Shown here: positions 45,310-53,935 of the stretch, one piece after another
Position numbering within the stretch: the first letter of the stretch is position 1
How the letters are laid out: each line of letters starts with the position of its first letter
NCBI RefSeq assembly: GCF_015277775.1
Contig: NZ_CP063849.1
Span: forward strand, 3,472,001-3,536,000
DNA length: 64,000 nucleotides
Source: Paludibaculum fermentans
GTDB taxonomy: Bacteria; Acidobacteriota; Terriglobia; Bryobacterales; Bryobacteraceae
Reading direction: 5' to 3'
Made by a program: the position numbers and the translations under genes
Notes under the pieces: generated by a model
Databases searched by the model: none
What the model was told of the DNA's origin: nothing
What the model saw: the letters and a program-made list of their open reading frames with translations, nothing else

Positions 45310-47982
45310 CTAGTTTCGCGCGCGCCGCCGGGATGAGCCGGACGGACTCACGTCCTGGCCATGTTGCGTCACGGCCCACACCTTCTGACGCGGCTGGAAC
45401 TCCGCCAGGCGCACAGTTTCCACCGCGGAGTTGCCGGCCAGCACAATGGCCAGTTCGCGATTCTTGCATCTGGTCCTGCCGGCCCATGCCAGGCCATCTC
45501 GCTGATCAGTGTAGGTTTTCCCGCCCACTTCAAACGTCGCGCCCTCAAATCGCGGCAAATTGCTGGGCGGCTCGGCTCGCAACGCAGAGTTCGTTTCGGG
45601 GCGGCCGATGAAGATGAGTGTCTTGCTGCCACATTCAGCAGGGCTGAGTTCGAAATCGCGTCGGATGGGCACGCGTGTCTCATACCAACCGTTCAACTGA
45701 CTCTGCAGCACCTCCGCGGCATACCGGTTCGCGCCGGCTTCCATATCGGTGCCATACACGATTACGGCGTTACCCAACTTCCCAATCAGGCTGCTAAGCA
45801 GTGCTTCCGGGCCAACGGCAGGGATATTCAAATCCGGCCGCTTCACAGGGAAATCCGCCGAACTGACGGTCTTGGTCGTGTGGGTGGTATAGAAGCTCTC
45901 CATCATCTTGACGAAAGCCTCATCGCCCATCTGCTTCCTGATTTCGTCGAAGGCGAAAACCGCACGGGCCGCCTTGAGATCCAACGGCGAGTCGTCCATC
46001 TTCAGCCGGTAGCTCTCCAGCACCTCGGCCGGATTGTCCGACGCCAGCACCTGGCGGTAGGAAGCGGAACCGAGCGTGATCCATTCGTCGGCCTCCGAGG
46101 CGGGCAGCACCCAGCCCTTCCACAGCTTCGACTCCTCCACCTTGTGAATCGTAGGTTCGGGCTCCTTGGGAGCAGCCGGCGGCAGGGCGGACTCGGGAGC
46201 CTTGTCGTGTGCCTGGAACAACGAGTAGCCCGAGGAGTGAATGCCCTCGTTCCCCTCGTAGCTCTCCTTCTGCCATCTGCTCGGGACCCATTCCCGTTCA
46301 TTCGGCTTCCCAAGCAGAGCCCAAAGCATCATCTTCGGGGCCATCTCGGAAGTCGTCACCTTGGAATCGAACGCGGAGCCGGAAACCAGCGGAGCCGTGC
46401 GGAACGCGGTGAAAGCGAACTGTTCGTCGATGGAGCCCTTATATTGCGCGTACATCTCCTGCCACTTTAGATCGCGCGCCGTGGGCTGGAACGGCAGATG
46501 CACCGGACGGCCCTTGGGGTCGGGCACGTACTCGAGCCGGACGTTCAGGTCCTTTGAGTTGTTGCAGCCCCAATAAAAGCCTTCGGTTCCGTTGAACCAT
46601 TCGTTCTTCGAACTGCGCCACAGCTTCGTGCGGTTGGTACCCAGTTCGAACATGGCGATCTCGTCGTTCTTGGCGTCGCCGATCAGCCACTCGTTCGTAT
46701 ACAGGCCGTTGTTGCGCTCGGACAGATGCTTTACGACGGCGTCGACGTCGTCGCCATACTGGATCGCCTTCCGCGCGCGGTAGGCCACCGGCGTGCCGTT
46801 GATGTTGAACGGCGACTGGCGGATAGTCGTCTCGGTAAGGATGACGCCGGCATCGTTCTGGTACCAGTCCGTGCCACTCTGGATGCCGCCCGGATAGGAC
46901 TGCATCAACACACGGTGGCCCTTCTCCGGCTTCACGTCGAGCATCACGTTTGTCTGTTCAGCCAGGGTCAGGGGCCACCAGGTGATGTGGCCGATGACCA
47001 TGCGCCCATCCTTGGTAGCCTTGCCGGTCGCGGCGAAAGCCGAGCAGCGCTCCGTGATGGAGACGTCTTTGCGCGGATCATAGTAGGCGGGTGGAGTCAG
47101 CCCCAGCCCCTCCAGCCCGGTGGGCGTGATGGAGGACGCCGGATTCAGCAGGCCGATCTCGGTAATGGTGTTGGCGGCCACAATGTCGATCAGGTCCACT
47201 TTCCGGCCCTGGTAGCGGGCTCCGGATGCGGCGGCCCCGTCGGCGATGCCTTTCATCTCGGCCAGGATCTCTTCGTCGAAGCCGCGCAGGAACACTGAGT
47301 TGGCGATCGTTCGGGCCTGCTCCCAGCCCAGCGCGCGATCCTTCGAATTCACTTCGGCGGCCGAGCGGTCGAGGTAGCCCTCGATCTCCTTCGGCATCAG
47401 GTAGCCATGCTGGAAGCCGCGCTCATAAGGCTGCCCCTCAATGTGCAGGTAGATCCAGCCGGCCTTGGGATAGCGGTAGGCCGGGCCGAAACTCTTCACC
47501 GCGATCTTCGAAGGCCACGCCGGAGCCTCGTTGATCTCTTCCACCGATACGCCGGCCACCCAGGATTTGCCCTCGAACGAGGCGCCCGGCGCGATGCGGA
47601 TTTCGGCTGCGTCGTTCCCGCGAGTGGCGGTGAACTTCAACTGGACGCGCGTCCAGTCTCGATTGCCGCCCACCGACTCGGAGTGCACGTCCCACGGCAT
47701 GGAGGCCATGGAGAGCGAAAGCCCGGTGGGCACGCTGCTGCGATTTCCTTCCGACACCGTCAGGCCTTGCGTCTTCAGCCAGCCGTTGAGGACGTACCTC
47801 TTGCCAATGGTCAGCCGCGTCTCCTGGCCGCGGACCAGGGCGTCGCGTCCGTTAGCGTCCGGCTCGATGCGTACCGACGCTTTGCCGTCATGGATGACTT
47901 GTGGGTCCACCGTGGCTGTGGAGCGCAGCGGTTTCCAATCGTTGGGAGCAAACAGCAGGGCGGCGGCGAGCAGCATCATCAT
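45310..47982 (-). CDS. C45/phospholipase B-like Ntn hydrolase
   Basis: I choose ATG 47982, 8 bases after AAGGA, rather than the ORF limit at 48033; it gives 890 residues with a hydrophobic start (MMMLLAAALLFAP). An N-terminal carbohydrate-binding-like sandwich (about 20-165: NDWKPLRSTATVDPQVIHDGKASVRIEPDA) is followed by the hydrolase with WIYLHIEGQPYERGFQHGYLMPKEI and the presumed autocatalytic cysteine in TERCSAFAATGKATKDGRMVIGH (about residue 312), as in C45/acyl-CoA:6-APA acyltransferase and phospholipase B-like enzymes. After cleavage that cysteine would become the N-terminal nucleophile. The C-terminal 200 residues are unassigned. Amide or peptide hydrolysis outside the cytoplasm is likely. 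Confidence 0.82.
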   Translation of the reverse strand: MMMLLAAALLFAPNDWKPLRSTATVDPQVIHDGKASVRIEPDANGRDALVRGQETRLTIGKRYVLNGWLKTQGLTVSEGNRSSVPTGLSLSMASMPWDVHSESVGGNRDWTRVQLKFTATRGNDAAEIRIAPGASFEGKSWVAGVSVEEINEAPAWPSKIAVKSFGPAYRYPKAGWIYLHIEGQPYERGFQHGYLMPKEIEGYLDRSAAEVNSKDRALGWEQARTIANSVFLRGFDEEILAEMKGIADGAAASGARYQGRKVDLIDIVAANTITEIGLLNPASSITPTGLEGLGLTPPAYYDPRKDVSITERCSAFAATGKATKDGRMVIGHITWWPLTLAEQTNVMLDVKPEKGHRVLMQSYPGGIQSGTDWYQNDAGVILTETTIRQSPFNINGTPVAYRARKAIQYGDDVDAVVKHLSERNNGLYTNEWLIGDAKNDEIAMFELGTNRTKLWRSSKNEWFNGTEGFYWGCNNSKDLNVRLEYVPDPKGRPVHLPFQPTARDLKWQEMYAQYKGSIDEQFAFTAFRTAPLVSGSAFDSKVTTSEMAPKMMLWALLGKPNEREWVPSRWQKESYEGNEGIHSSGYSLFQAHDKAPESALPPAAPKEPEPTIHKVEESKLWKGWVLPASEADEWITLGSASYRQVLASDNPAEVLESYRLKMDDSPLDLKAARAVFAFDEIRKQMGDEAFVKMMESFYTTHTTKTVSSADFPVKRPDLNIPAVGPEALLSSLIGKLGNAVIVYGTDMEAGANRYAAEVLQSQLNGWYETRVPIRRDFELSPAECGSKTLIFIGRPETNSALRAEPPSNLPRFEGATFEVGGKTYTDQRDGLAWAGRTRCKNRELAIVLAGNSAVETVRLAEFQPRQKVWAVTQHGQDVSPSGSSRRRARN

Positions 47983-48133
47983 ATGCGGAATCCTTGGCTG
48001 AAATGTAACCGCGACGGAGACGGGCTGAATCAACGTGGATAATTGATTCTACTCGCTCTGTCCACTCCCAGGCAGACGCTGTTATCGCCGCCGGCGCTCG
48101 CCTGGGGGCACGGAGAAACTGGTCGGAATCCAG

Positions 48134-49894
48134 CTATTTGTCTTTTTCCTTGTCGTAGTTCTCGAACAGGTCGTCACGCCGCACGTGCTCGCCTTTGAAC
48201 AGGACGAACCAGACACGCTCGGTGGCGCTGATGTCTTCCAGGGGATTGCCCTCGACGATTAGCAAAGTTGCCTCGTAGCCGGGCTGGACAAGCCCCAACC
48301 GGCCTGCGGCGCCAATCGCCTTGGCCGCGGTGAATGTCGCGGCCTGCAGGGCGTCCTTGGTGGAAATGCCGGAGGCCACCCACAGCTTCAACTCACGGTG
48401 CAGCGCCGGGCCATGCGGCAGCAGCGGCAGGCCCGAGAGCGAGGCCGGCGGCAGCGGGAACGCGGGGGCCGGCAACTTCGCTTCGGTGTTCGGCGTGCGG
48501 CTCTGCGCCATCCGGCGGAGGATCTCCATCGACTGCGGCCTTACCACCTGCTGCAGCAAGGTGTCTTTCAAAATGTCGGTGCGGCCGGCGGCCAGTTCCC
48601 CCGCCACCAGCGAGGGCGCGGAAGGTATGCTGCCCAAGGACAGCTCGGCGCCCAGCAACTCGCCGGATTCGAGACGAGCCTGGATTCCAGGGGCCACGCC
48701 CAGCGGATCCGGCGCACTGCGGACGGCGGTGACGCCGCAGTAGAGATACGCGGCGAGTTCCCGCTCCATCGCCTTGATCAGGCGGTCCTGCTGCATATCT
48801 GGGGTCCCGGTTCCGGGCAGCATCAGTTGCACGCCCGAATCGATCAGGCCGGGGAGCACTGTCTTGCCAGACGCGTCGATCGCCTCCGCATTCAGGCTCT
48901 TGGCGTCGGGCGACTTGCCTTCGAAGATCTCCACGATCCGGCCATTGCGGATCAGGATCGAACTGGATTCCAGCACGCGGCCGTCGCCCACGAAGATGCG
49001 GGCATCGCGGATGAGCCAGTTCTGCGTCCTGCGCATCTGGCGCGCCAGGATCTCGGTCTTCTTCAGGTTCGAGCGGCTCTGCGACTGCCACACGCCCATC
49101 ACGATGAACGGCGCGAGCACGCCCAGCACCCAGAACTTGGCGCTCGGCTTGAACTTGTCTTCCTTCTCCCAGCGGAACAGCTTCACAGACAGCACAGTGC
49201 CGATGATCGCCGTCAGCACGAGAGAACCGACGGAAGTCAGATTCTGCGCCAGGCTTTCATTGCGCACCAGGATGCCCTGCATCCCCAGATAGAGGTGGGT
49301 GGAAGGCAGGAACTGGGCGACGATCTGCAGCCAGTCGGGCATGATGTTTAACGGGACGGTGGCGCCCGAGAGCATCAGCATGGGCAGGTACATCAACTGG
49401 ATGATGATCTGCGATTCGGCCATCGAATTGACGACCGAGGCGATTATGGCGCCCAGGCTGCGGAAGGCGAGCACCCCGGCGCTGACCATCACGAGTAACG
49501 AAATGATGTGCTCGGGGAACGGCATCCCGTAGCGCAGCTTGGCGATCAGCACGAAAAAGATTACCGTGGGCAGAAACAGTACCCAGCCGGTCACCAGGCC
49601 CGCGGTCACGATGGGTGCCGGTGTAATGGGCGCTACCTTGAAGCGGCGCAGGATGCCGGATTCACGCTCGACCGTGGCGCGCATGCCGGCGCCAAAGAAG
49701 CCCGAGCCGAGCACACCAATCACCAGCACCATCGTCAACACCTGCGACATCGCACCGGTGGATGTTCTGGCGCCGAAACCTTCGCCGAAGGCAACAAAGA
49801 AGATCAGCGGAAACAGGAAATTGAAGAAGACCACGAGCCGGTCGCGGGTGGTGAGCAACAAGGTGCTCTTGATGTAGGCGAGATAGGCTTTCAT
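48134..49894 (-). CDS. ABC-2 type permease fused to a degenerate amidohydrolase domain
   Basis: The 586-residue protein begins as an ABC-2 exporter permease: MKAYLAYIKSTLLLTTRDRL, six membrane spans, with LRRFKVAPITPAPIVTAGLVTG between the second and third and MYLPMLMLSGATVPLNIMPDWLQIVAQFLPSTHL as the usual family block. A seventh hydrophobic span (FWVLGVLAPFIVMGVW) leads into an imidazolonepropionase/amidohydrolase-like segment (LIRDARIFVGDGRVLESSSILIRNGRIVEIFEG, TVLPGLIDSGVQ). Canonical enzymes read PGLID-x-HxH; here residues 352-356 are DSGVQ, so both histidines are lost, and the middle of the barrel is shortened while the C-terminal HRELKLWVASGISTKDALQAAT and YEATLLIVEGNPLEDI remain. Gene order with ATPase 49905 and PfpI 50837 makes one operon. 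Confidence 0.85.
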   Translation of the reverse strand: MKAYLAYIKSTLLLTTRDRLVVFFNFLFPLIFFVAFGEGFGARTSTGAMSQVLTMVLVIGVLGSGFFGAGMRATVERESGILRRFKVAPITPAPIVTAGLVTGWVLFLPTVIFFVLIAKLRYGMPFPEHIISLLVMVSAGVLAFRSLGAIIASVVNSMAESQIIIQLMYLPMLMLSGATVPLNIMPDWLQIVAQFLPSTHLYLGMQGILVRNESLAQNLTSVGSLVLTAIIGTVLSVKLFRWEKEDKFKPSAKFWVLGVLAPFIVMGVWQSQSRSNLKKTEILARQMRRTQNWLIRDARIFVGDGRVLESSSILIRNGRIVEIFEGKSPDAKSLNAEAIDASGKTVLPGLIDSGVQLMLPGTGTPDMQQDRLIKAMERELAAYLYCGVTAVRSAPDPLGVAPGIQARLESGELLGAELSLGSIPSAPSLVAGELAAGRTDILKDTLLQQVVRPQSMEILRRMAQSRTPNTEAKLPAPAFPLPPASLSGLPLLPHGPALHRELKLWVASGISTKDALQAATFTAAKAIGAAGRLGLVQPGYEATLLIVEGNPLEDISATERVWFVLFKGEHVRRDDLFENYDKEKDK

Positions 49895-49904
49895 GGGTGC
49901 TTTC

Positions 49905-50834
49905 TCAATCGCGCAGGGACTTGCCGGTCAATTCGATGAAGACGTCTTCCAGGGTGGGGCGTTTGATGTGGAGGTCGTCCAGCTCCGCGCCGGCCGCGTC
50001 CAGCCACTTCACCAGATCCACCACGGCCCGGGCGGGCTTAGGCGCGGGCACCGTCAGCTTTTTGCGATCGTCGGTGAAGTGAATCGGAAACTCTTCCGGC
50101 CAGTCTTTAGGCAGGTCGAGCGGCATGGGGGACAGCGTGCAGATCTCCACCCGCGAATGGCCCAGGATCTTCTGCTGCAGCTCCCGGGGCGTCCCGATGG
50201 CGATCACCTTGCCTTCGTCGACGATGGCCACACGGTGGCACAGGCGTTCGGCCTCTTCAATGTAGTGCGTCGTCAGCAGGATGGTGCGCTTCTGGTCGCG
50301 CAACTCCTCGATCAGGGAGTGAATCTCCAGGCGAACCTGCGGGTCCAGGCCCGTCGTGGGCTCGTCCAGGAAGACCACCTGCGGCTCATTGATCATGGCC
50401 AGGGCCAGTGCGAGGCGCTGCTTCTGCCCGCCCGAAAGGGTGGAGTAGAACGCGCCGCGCTTCTCCCAGAGTTGCAGCCGCTTCAGCAGGTTGGTGATGT
50501 CCGTCGCACGGGAGTAGAAGGCGGCGAAGAGCTCCACCGCCTCCAGCACTTTCATCTTCTCCGGCAGATTGGTCGCCTGCAGGCTGACGCCAATCCGGTC
50601 TTTCACCGCCATCGTGTCGTTCGCCGGATCAAATCCCAGAACCGAGACCTCTCCCGACGTGCGCGAGCGCAGTCCCTCCAGGATCTCGACCGTGGTGGTC
50701 TTGCCGGCCCCATTCGGTCCCAACAGACCAAAAACTTCGCCCTGGGCGACTTCGAAATCGATGCCGCGCACGGCCTCGAAGTCACCATAGGACTTATGCA
50801 GGCCGGTGACGCGGATGGCGGGTTGTGTCGGCAT
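49905..50834 (-). CDS. ABC transporter ATP-binding subunit
   Basis: The 309-residue protein contains Walker A (GLLGPNGAGKTTTVEILEG), Q-loop around VSLQATNLPEKM, signature LSGGQKQRLALALAMI, Walker B with catalytic Glu (VVFLDEPTTGLDPQ) and the H-loop (ILLTTHYIEEAE). The C-terminal 70 residues carry a short regulatory segment. It is the energising subunit for the permease/amidohydrolase fusion, whose start lies 10 bases downstream, and starts 2 bases after the PfpI gene stop. Drug/antibiotic-type exporters (DrrA/NatA group) share this layout. Confidence 0.93.
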   Translation of the reverse strand: MPTQPAIRVTGLHKSYGDFEAVRGIDFEVAQGEVFGLLGPNGAGKTTTVEILEGLRSRTSGEVSVLGFDPANDTMAVKDRIGVSLQATNLPEKMKVLEAVELFAAFYSRATDITNLLKRLQLWEKRGAFYSTLSGGQKQRLALALAMINEPQVVFLDEPTTGLDPQVRLEIHSLIEELRDQKRTILLTTHYIEEAERLCHRVAIVDEGKVIAIGTPRELQQKILGHSRVEICTLSPMPLDLPKDWPEEFPIHFTDDRKKLTVPAPKPARAVVDLVKWLDAAGAELDDLHIKRPTLEDVFIELTGKSLRD

Positions 50835-50836
50835 GT

Positions 50837-51361
50837 TTATTGTTTGGACAGCACTTCAATGCAGGCCCGCATGAACGCGGGCAGGTCTGCGGGCTTGCGC
50901 GAGGTGACGAGGTTCTTGTCGACCACCACCTCGGAGTCTTCCCAAACGCCGCCGGCGTTCACTACGTCATCCTTGATGGCGAAGAACGAGGTGCAGTGGC
51001 GCCCGCGCAACACGTTGGCGGAGCACAGGCACCACGGACCATGGCAGATGCCGGCTACGAGTTTACCCTGCGCGTCCACCTGGGCGATGAAGGCGCTGGA
51101 TGCGGGGTGGCGGCGGATGAAGTCGGGAGCGAAGCCCCCGGGCGCGATGACGCCGTCGTAATCGAACGGCTTCACTTCGTCGTAGGACTTGTCCGACTTG
51201 CACGGGTAGCCGGTCTTGGAAGGGTAGGTCTTCCCAGCCTCGGCCGCGATCACATGGACCTCGGCGCCTTCCTCAACCAGGCGGTAGTAGGGATACCAGA
51301 CTTCCATCTCCTGGTACTGCTGGTCGACAAAAATGGCGACTTTCTTTCCCTGTAGGCTCAT
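50837..51361 (-). CDS. DJ-1/PfpI family protein
   Basis: ATG 51361 gives 174 residues; the longer open frame has no support. The flavodoxin-like fold shows VAIFVDQQYQEMEVWYPYYRL at the start, a glutamate in that first strand, DGVIAPGGFAPDFIRRHP and the nucleophile elbow VAGICHGPWCL with Cys about residue 105 next to His. PfpI-type members are proteases or, more often, deglycase/glyoxalase-like stress proteins. It heads the ABC operon, suggesting a stress-induced exporter (inference). Confidence 0.88.
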   Translation of the reverse strand: MSLQGKKVAIFVDQQYQEMEVWYPYYRLVEEGAEVHVIAAEAGKTYPSKTGYPCKSDKSYDEVKPFDYDGVIAPGGFAPDFIRRHPASSAFIAQVDAQGKLVAGICHGPWCLCSANVLRGRHCTSFFAIKDDVVNAGGVWEDSEVVVDKNLVTSRKPADLPAFMRACIEVLSKQ

Positions 51362-51472
51362 AGGCTTTAGTTTACGTGATGAGGTACGAAGGGATGACAA
51401 AGGAAGTTCAAACGGCGGGGAAACAGGATGAAAGGTAGCTGGCGGCGGATGTAACGGAGCGGGCGGGCGGAC

Positions 51473-51513
51473 ACAAAAAGAGCGGCGAGGTGTTCCAGGA
51501 GGGCCTCGCCGCT
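51473..51513 (-). terminator. intrinsic terminator after rmuC
   Basis: On the minus strand AGCGGCGAGG (51513-51504) pairs perfectly with CCTCGCCGCT (51490-51481) over a 13-base loop and is followed by CTTTTTGTG. It ends the leftward rmuC transcript before the PfpI-ABC operon. Confidence 0.85.
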
Positions 51514-51533
51514 GTTGCGAGCAGGGACTGCCG

Positions 51534-53066
51534 TTACTCGATGACCAGCGCGCCGTTCGTGGTGGCCGCCGCCAACATGGCGAGTTCCGGAGTCTGAAGA
51601 GGACGGGGTGTCTTTTCCACAATCTCAGCGGCCGGAATATCCTCGCCGGTTCCGGCCGAAAGCTCCTTGAAGCGTCGGGCGGAGACGAGAACGCGGCCCT
51701 CCAGGGAGCCAACCGCTTTGTTGTAGGCGTCGACCGAACGGTCCAGTCCGCCGCGCACGCCGTCCATATGAGCGGCAAAGACGCGCAGGCGGTCGTAGAG
51801 TTCTTTGCCCAGATCGGAGATCTCCTGGGCGTTCTGGGTGAGCTTCTCCTGTCGCCAGCCGTAGGCAACGGCCTTGAGCAGGGCAATGAGAGTGGTGGGC
51901 GTCGCCAGCAGGACCTTGTTCTCGACGCCGAATTCGATCAGCTCGGGATCCTTCTGCAGCGCGGCGCTGAAGTAGGTTTCACCGGGTAGGAAGGCCACAA
52001 CAAAATCGGGGGCGTGGTCGAACTGATCCCAGTAGGCCTTGCCGGAGAGCCGTTGCACGTGCTGCCGCACCTGCTGGGCGTGTTCGGCAAGCTTGCCCGC
52101 GCGCTCGTTGTCGTCGGCCAGCTCCAGGGAGTCCAGGTAGGCGGCCAGCGACACCTTGGCATCGATGACGATCACCCGGTGGTTGGGCAGGCGGATGATC
52201 ATGTCCGGGCGCAGGCGCCCGCCCTCGGTTTCGACCGAGACCTGCTCTTCGAAGTCACAATACTCGACCATCCCGGCCATTTCGACGACGCGGCGGAGCT
52301 GCATCTCGCCCCAACGGCCGCGAACACCGGGCGAACGGAGCGCGTTCACCAGCTTGCCGGTTTCGGCTTCCACCTTGGCCTGGGCGCTGTGCAGCAGGCT
52401 GATCTGCTCGCTCAGGCCGGCGTAGGCGGAGGTCCGGTCCTTCTCAATCCGGGTGAGGGCCTCACGCAACGGCGTCAGTGTCTCCTCAATCGACTTCTGG
52501 CGTACGTCGAGGTCACCCTTGTTGGATTCCTGCGCCTTCTGGAAGGCGGTCTCCGCCAGGGTGAGGAAATTCTGGTTATTCGAGGCCAGCGCTTCGGCCG
52601 CGACCCCCTTAAACGTCTCAGCCAGCTTGGCTTGGGCCTCCTCCAGGGAGCGCAGTTTGTCTGCCTGCGACTTCTCGGCCTCGTCCAGCCTCGTCAACAG
52701 CGAGGCATGCCGCGCTTTCAGGTTGGCGCCTTCCTCGAGCAGGGCGGAAATGGCTCGATCTTTCTCCGTCAGCATGGCGTCCATGCGCGGAATCGCCAAA
52801 GCGCGTTCCTCCGCGGCCGTCCGGGCACCCACCGCTTCCAGAAGGTGCTCCTGCAGCTTGGCGGCGACGGCGCGTTCATCCTCCACCTGCTTGCGCAGGT
52901 CCTTGATCGCGTTGTCCCGTTCCTCGATGCGGGCCTTGAACTCTGCCAGCTCTGCTTCGCTGGCGGCCAGATTGGGGCCGCGGCTTCCCTTCACCAGCAA
53001 ACTGGTGAGGATGCCTCCAAAAATCAGCCCAATCAGCAGGATTCCTAACAGAAAAATGGGTTCCAT
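51534..53066 (-). CDS. rmuC: RmuC-family DNA recombination protein
   Basis: The 510-residue product begins with a membrane anchor ([25 protein letters not shown]), continues as a long coiled coil (about residues 30-230, e.g. [39 protein letters not shown]) and ends in the RmuC nuclease-like core with [52 protein letters not shown] and [17 protein letters not shown]. The DAK-x-L/S catalytic-type motif IDAKVS is intact. RmuC limits inversions at short repeats in E. coli. It is followed by a terminator and seems monocistronic. Confidence 0.92.
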   Translation of the reverse strand: MEPIFLLGILLIGLIFGGILTSLLVKGSRGPNLAASEAELAEFKARIEERDNAIKDLRKQVEDERAVAAKLQEHLLEAVGARTAAEERALAIPRMDAMLTEKDRAISALLEEGANLKARHASLLTRLDEAEKSQADKLRSLEEAQAKLAETFKGVAAEALASNNQNFLTLAETAFQKAQESNKGDLDVRQKSIEETLTPLREALTRIEKDRTSAYAGLSEQISLLHSAQAKVEAETGKLVNALRSPGVRGRWGEMQLRRVVEMAGMVEYCDFEEQVSVETEGGRLRPDMIIRLPNHRVIVIDAKVSLAAYLDSLELADDNERAGKLAEHAQQVRQHVQRLSGKAYWDQFDHAPDFVVAFLPGETYFSAALQKDPELIEFGVENKVLLATPTTLIALLKAVAYGWRQEKLTQNAQEISDLGKELYDRLRVFAAHMDGVRGGLDRSVDAYNKAVGSLEGRVLVSARRFKELSAGTGEDIPAAEIVEKTPRPLQTPELAMLAAATTNGALVIE

Positions 53067-53496
53067 GGCTTGCTACAGATCTAACGGCGGTTCCTGTTGT
53101 GTGAAAGATCCGACAATCTACCTAGAGAGGTATAGGGGAGGCACGCAGGCCGAGCGGCGGGCGGCTACTAGGGCGTGCTAGCCTGCCCCTCGGAAAACCC
53201 CGAGGCCGGCCGCGCAGGACAAACGCTTCGCCGCAGTTCCTCTGGCGTGCGGCGGCAACCTCTCCAGGGTAAGCGCAGAACCCGGCCGTTCGCTGGATTC
53301 CACGCCAGACAAACGCCGGAGGCCGGCAGGCTGGCCTCTCCTGCAGCGCGCCAAGGGGACTGAAAGATGCATCTTCCCCGATCAGTACCTCGGAGCAAGG
53401 GGCTTTGTCAAAAGGTACTGGGGCCGTGGCGTGGGGGCTCAACCGCCCTTGTTCCGTACTCGCGAACCGTTGAACCAGGACAGTCAGCGCCGTACC
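53067..53496. other. intergenic region with two short inverted repeats
   Basis: About 430 bases lie between divergent rmuC and arsR-like genes. I see no gene. The part next to the arsR-like gene has the perfect palindrome AAGATGCATCTT (53364-53375) and the inverted repeat CAGTACCT (53383-53390) with AGGTACTG (53413-53420), either of which could be an ArsR-family operator. Confidence 0.5.
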
Positions 53497-53895
53497 ATGA
53501 AAGAGATGAGACCGCTGCTGCACCCCTCAGTCGATGAGATTACGGTCGAATCCATCCTCCACGCGCTGGCCGACCCCGTGCGCGTGGCCATCTACGCCGG
53601 CCTCTTCAAATCCGACTCCGCGCAGAACTGCACCAGCTTCCTCGGCAACTGCGGCGCCAATATCCCCAAATCCACCCTGTCCCAACACTTCAAGGTACTG
53701 AGGGAAGCCGGCCTCATCCACAGCGAACGCCGCGGCGTGGAGATGCACAACACCACCCGTTGCGCCGAAATCGAAGCCCGCTTCCCCGGCCTCCTCCTCG
53801 CCATCCTCAACGCGCACCGCCTCCAGCAGGAGCGGAAGGTGAAAACCGCCGCCACGGTCAGGCGCAAGGCGAGCACTTCGGCGAAGAGGCAGTAG
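53497..53895 (+). CDS. ArsR-family winged-helix regulator
   Basis: ATG 53497 gives 132 residues (MKEMRPLLHPS); a GTG at 53431 would add an unlikely 22. The ArsR fold is evident: ITVESILHALADPVRVAIYAGLF, then NIPKSTLSQHFKVLREAGLIHSERRGVEMHNTTR and FPGLLLAILNAHRLQQERK. There is a CTSFLGNCG stretch between helices but not the ELCVCDLM metal site of ArsR/SmtB, so it is more likely a ligand- or stress-responsive member. Inverted repeats upstream at 53364-53420 suggest autoregulation. The convergent ADOP gene ends 41 bases downstream. Confidence 0.85.
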   Translation: MKEMRPLLHPSVDEITVESILHALADPVRVAIYAGLFKSDSAQNCTSFLGNCGANIPKSTLSQHFKVLREAGLIHSERRGVEMHNTTRCAEIEARFPGLLLAILNAHRLQQERKVKTAATVRRKASTSAKRQ

Positions 53896-53935
53896 AGCCT
53901 CGTCCTGTCGCGATCCCGCCGGCAGCCCGCGGCCC

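Noticed and set aside
47983-48033. Extension of the C45 hydrolase start to 48033
   Set aside because: ATG 47982 has a well-placed AAGGA and begins the hydrophobic segment; the extension has neither.
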